From positions 1 through 5,781 of the forward strand of contig JAESUI010000154.1 of NCBI GenBank assembly GCA_016763135.1: a stretch of DNA of 5,781 nt. The letters run 5' to 3'. Below, piece by piece: positions 4,773-5,781 of the stretch; positions within the stretch are counted from its first letter, which is position 1, and each line of letters opens with the position of its first letter. The DNA comes from Flavobacteriales bacterium. Lineage in GTDB: Bacteria; Bacteroidota; Bacteroidia; Flavobacteriales_E; Vicingaceae. The translations under genes were made by a program, and so were the position numbers. The notes under the pieces were generated by a model. That model ran no database searches and was not told the DNA's origin. It worked only from the letters and a program-made list of their open reading frames with translations.

Positions 4773-5781
4773 GTGAAAAACATACTTTTATTTCTTTTTA
4801 TCTCTCTTTTTGTTTTTCAAGCATCAGCTCAAAAAAAATATACTGTTAGTGGTTATGTAAAAGATAAATCTAATGGAGAAAGCTCTATAGGTGCAACTGT
4901 TTACATTAAAGAATTGTTAAAAGGAACCACTACAAATACTTATGGGTTCTACTCGATTACAATTGAGGAAGGAGAATATACTTTAGTTATTTCTTATATA
5001 GGGTTTAAAAAAATAGAGCAGAAAATTAATTTAAACAAAAACATTCGCTTGAACTATGAAATTGAGACTGATATAATAACAACTGAAGAGTTTACGATTA
5101 CTGGAGAGCGAGAAGACAAAAACACCAATGAGGCTGTAATGAGTACTATTGAGTTGGATGTGGAAAAAGTAAAGGCTTTGCCTGCTATTTTTGGTGAGGT
5201 TGATATTTTAAAAACGATTCAATTATTACCAGGAGTTCAATCTGCTGGAGAAGGGAATTCTGGTTTCTATGTTAGAGGAGGAGGCCCAGATCAAAATCTA
5301 ATATTGTTGGATGGAGCAACAATATACAACGCATCTCATTTAGCTGGTTTCTTTTCGGTTTTTAATGCTGATGCAATAAAGGAAGTAAAACTGATTAAAG
5401 GAGGTATGCCTGCAGAATATGGAGGGAGGTTATCTTCTGTGCTTGACATTACCATGAAAGATGGGAATTTTAAAAAATATGAAGTTGAAGGTGGCTTAGG
5501 TATTATCTCTTCTCGGGTAACAATTCAAGGACCAATAAAAAAAGATACAGCTTCTTTTATTGCATCGTACAGACGGTTTTATTTAGGTGATATTGTACAA
5601 CCTTTCATTAGTGATTCCTCAAAATTTAAAGGAACTAATTATTATTTCTATGATTTTAATGCAAAGCTAAATTGGATTGTTTCAGAAAAAGATAGACTTT
5701 ATTTAAGTGGTTATATTGGAAGGGATGTCTTTGAATTTAAAAATACTGCAGATGGTTTTGGGATGGACACTCCATGGGGAA
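4773..5781 (+). CDS. TonB-dependent outer-membrane receptor with carboxypeptidase-like N-terminal domain, runs off right edge
   Basis: These are the first 336 codons of an outer-membrane active transporter; the frame is open to the window edge. GTG 4773..4775 is chosen as start because it directly precedes a classic signal peptide: KN, a hydrophobic core (ILLFLFISLFVF) and QASA before Q20; no ATG fits. Residues about 22-105 form a CarboxypepD_reg-like beta-sandwich (YTVSGYVKDK, GATVYIKELLKGTTTNTYGF, YTLVISYIGFKKIE). The TonB plug follows at about 130-230: LPAIFGEVDILKTIQLLPGV, FYVRGGGPDQNLILLDG (165-181) and the GGMPAEYGGRLSSVLDI stretch. After that the first barrel strands begin. Family members are usually about 750-1000 residues, so the barrel lies outside. 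The substrate cannot be told; no SusD-like partner is visible. The protein would lie in the outer membrane and take energy from TonB-ExbBD. Confidence 0.93.
   Translation, partial: MKNILLFLFISLFVFQASAQKKYTVSGYVKDKSNGESSIGATVYIKELLKGTTTNTYGFYSITIEEGEYTLVISYIGFKKIEQKINLNKNIRLNYEIETDIITTEEFTITGEREDKNTNEAVMSTIELDVEKVKALPAIFGEVDILKTIQLLPGVQSAGEGNSGFYVRGGGPDQNLILLDGATIYNASHLAGFFSVFNADAIKEVKLIKGGMPAEYGGRLSSVLDITMKDGNFKKYEVEGGLGIISSRVTIQGPIKKDTASFIASYRRFYLGDIVQPFISDSSKFKGTNYYFYDFNAKLNWIVSEKDRLYLSGYIGRDVFEFKNTADGFGMDTPWG

Noticed and set aside
1..5781. CRISPR array, mobile element, phage or defence system
   Set aside because: No direct repeats with regular spacing, no transposase or integrase motifs and no terminal inverted repeats were seen; every gene except the 126-residue one belongs to a familiar family.

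Overview
The window is AT-rich and looks like a chromosomal segment of a Bacteroidota member, most probably from the Flavobacteriia. The evidence is a TonB-dependent receptor with an N-terminal carboxypeptidase-like domain, TAnnTTTG-type -7 promoter boxes, A-rich leaders without strong Shine-Dalgarno sequences, and the style of the PfkA and PriA sequences. No RNA gene, insertion sequence, CRISPR array or phage gene could be recognised.

Layout. Positions 1-2290 hold a minus-strand cluster read right to left: a 126-residue protein of unknown function, pfkA (6-phosphofructokinase) and the N-terminal 313 codons of priA (replication restart helicase), which leaves the window at its left edge. Spacing is 1 nt and then 0 nt, so the three are almost certainly co-transcribed. 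Positions 2372-4141 hold two more minus-strand genes, and both are broken. The first in transcription order is an RlmL-type THUMP/SAM rRNA methyltransferase, interrupted by an in-frame TAG between its SAM-binding and catalytic motifs. The second is a MOSC-domain protein whose last 40 codons are put out of frame by a one-base loss (or a two-base gain). Positions 4142-4231 are a divergent promoter region. To the right, on the plus strand, are a DinB-like four-helix metal-binding protein with an intact His triad and the first 336 codons of a TonB-dependent receptor that starts with GTG and runs off the right edge.

The genes do not form one pathway. Glycolysis (pfkA), replication restart (priA), rRNA modification (rlmL-like), a MOSC sulfur-carrier-type domain, a DinB-fold protein and an outer-membrane transporter lie side by side as housekeeping genes often do. 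I found no convincing new multi-gene system. The most notable signal is the pair of neighbouring genes on the same strand, each disrupted by one small lesion while the sequence after the lesion still codes for clean family-typical protein. That points to very recent gene loss, to errors in the sequence, or, less likely, to recoding.
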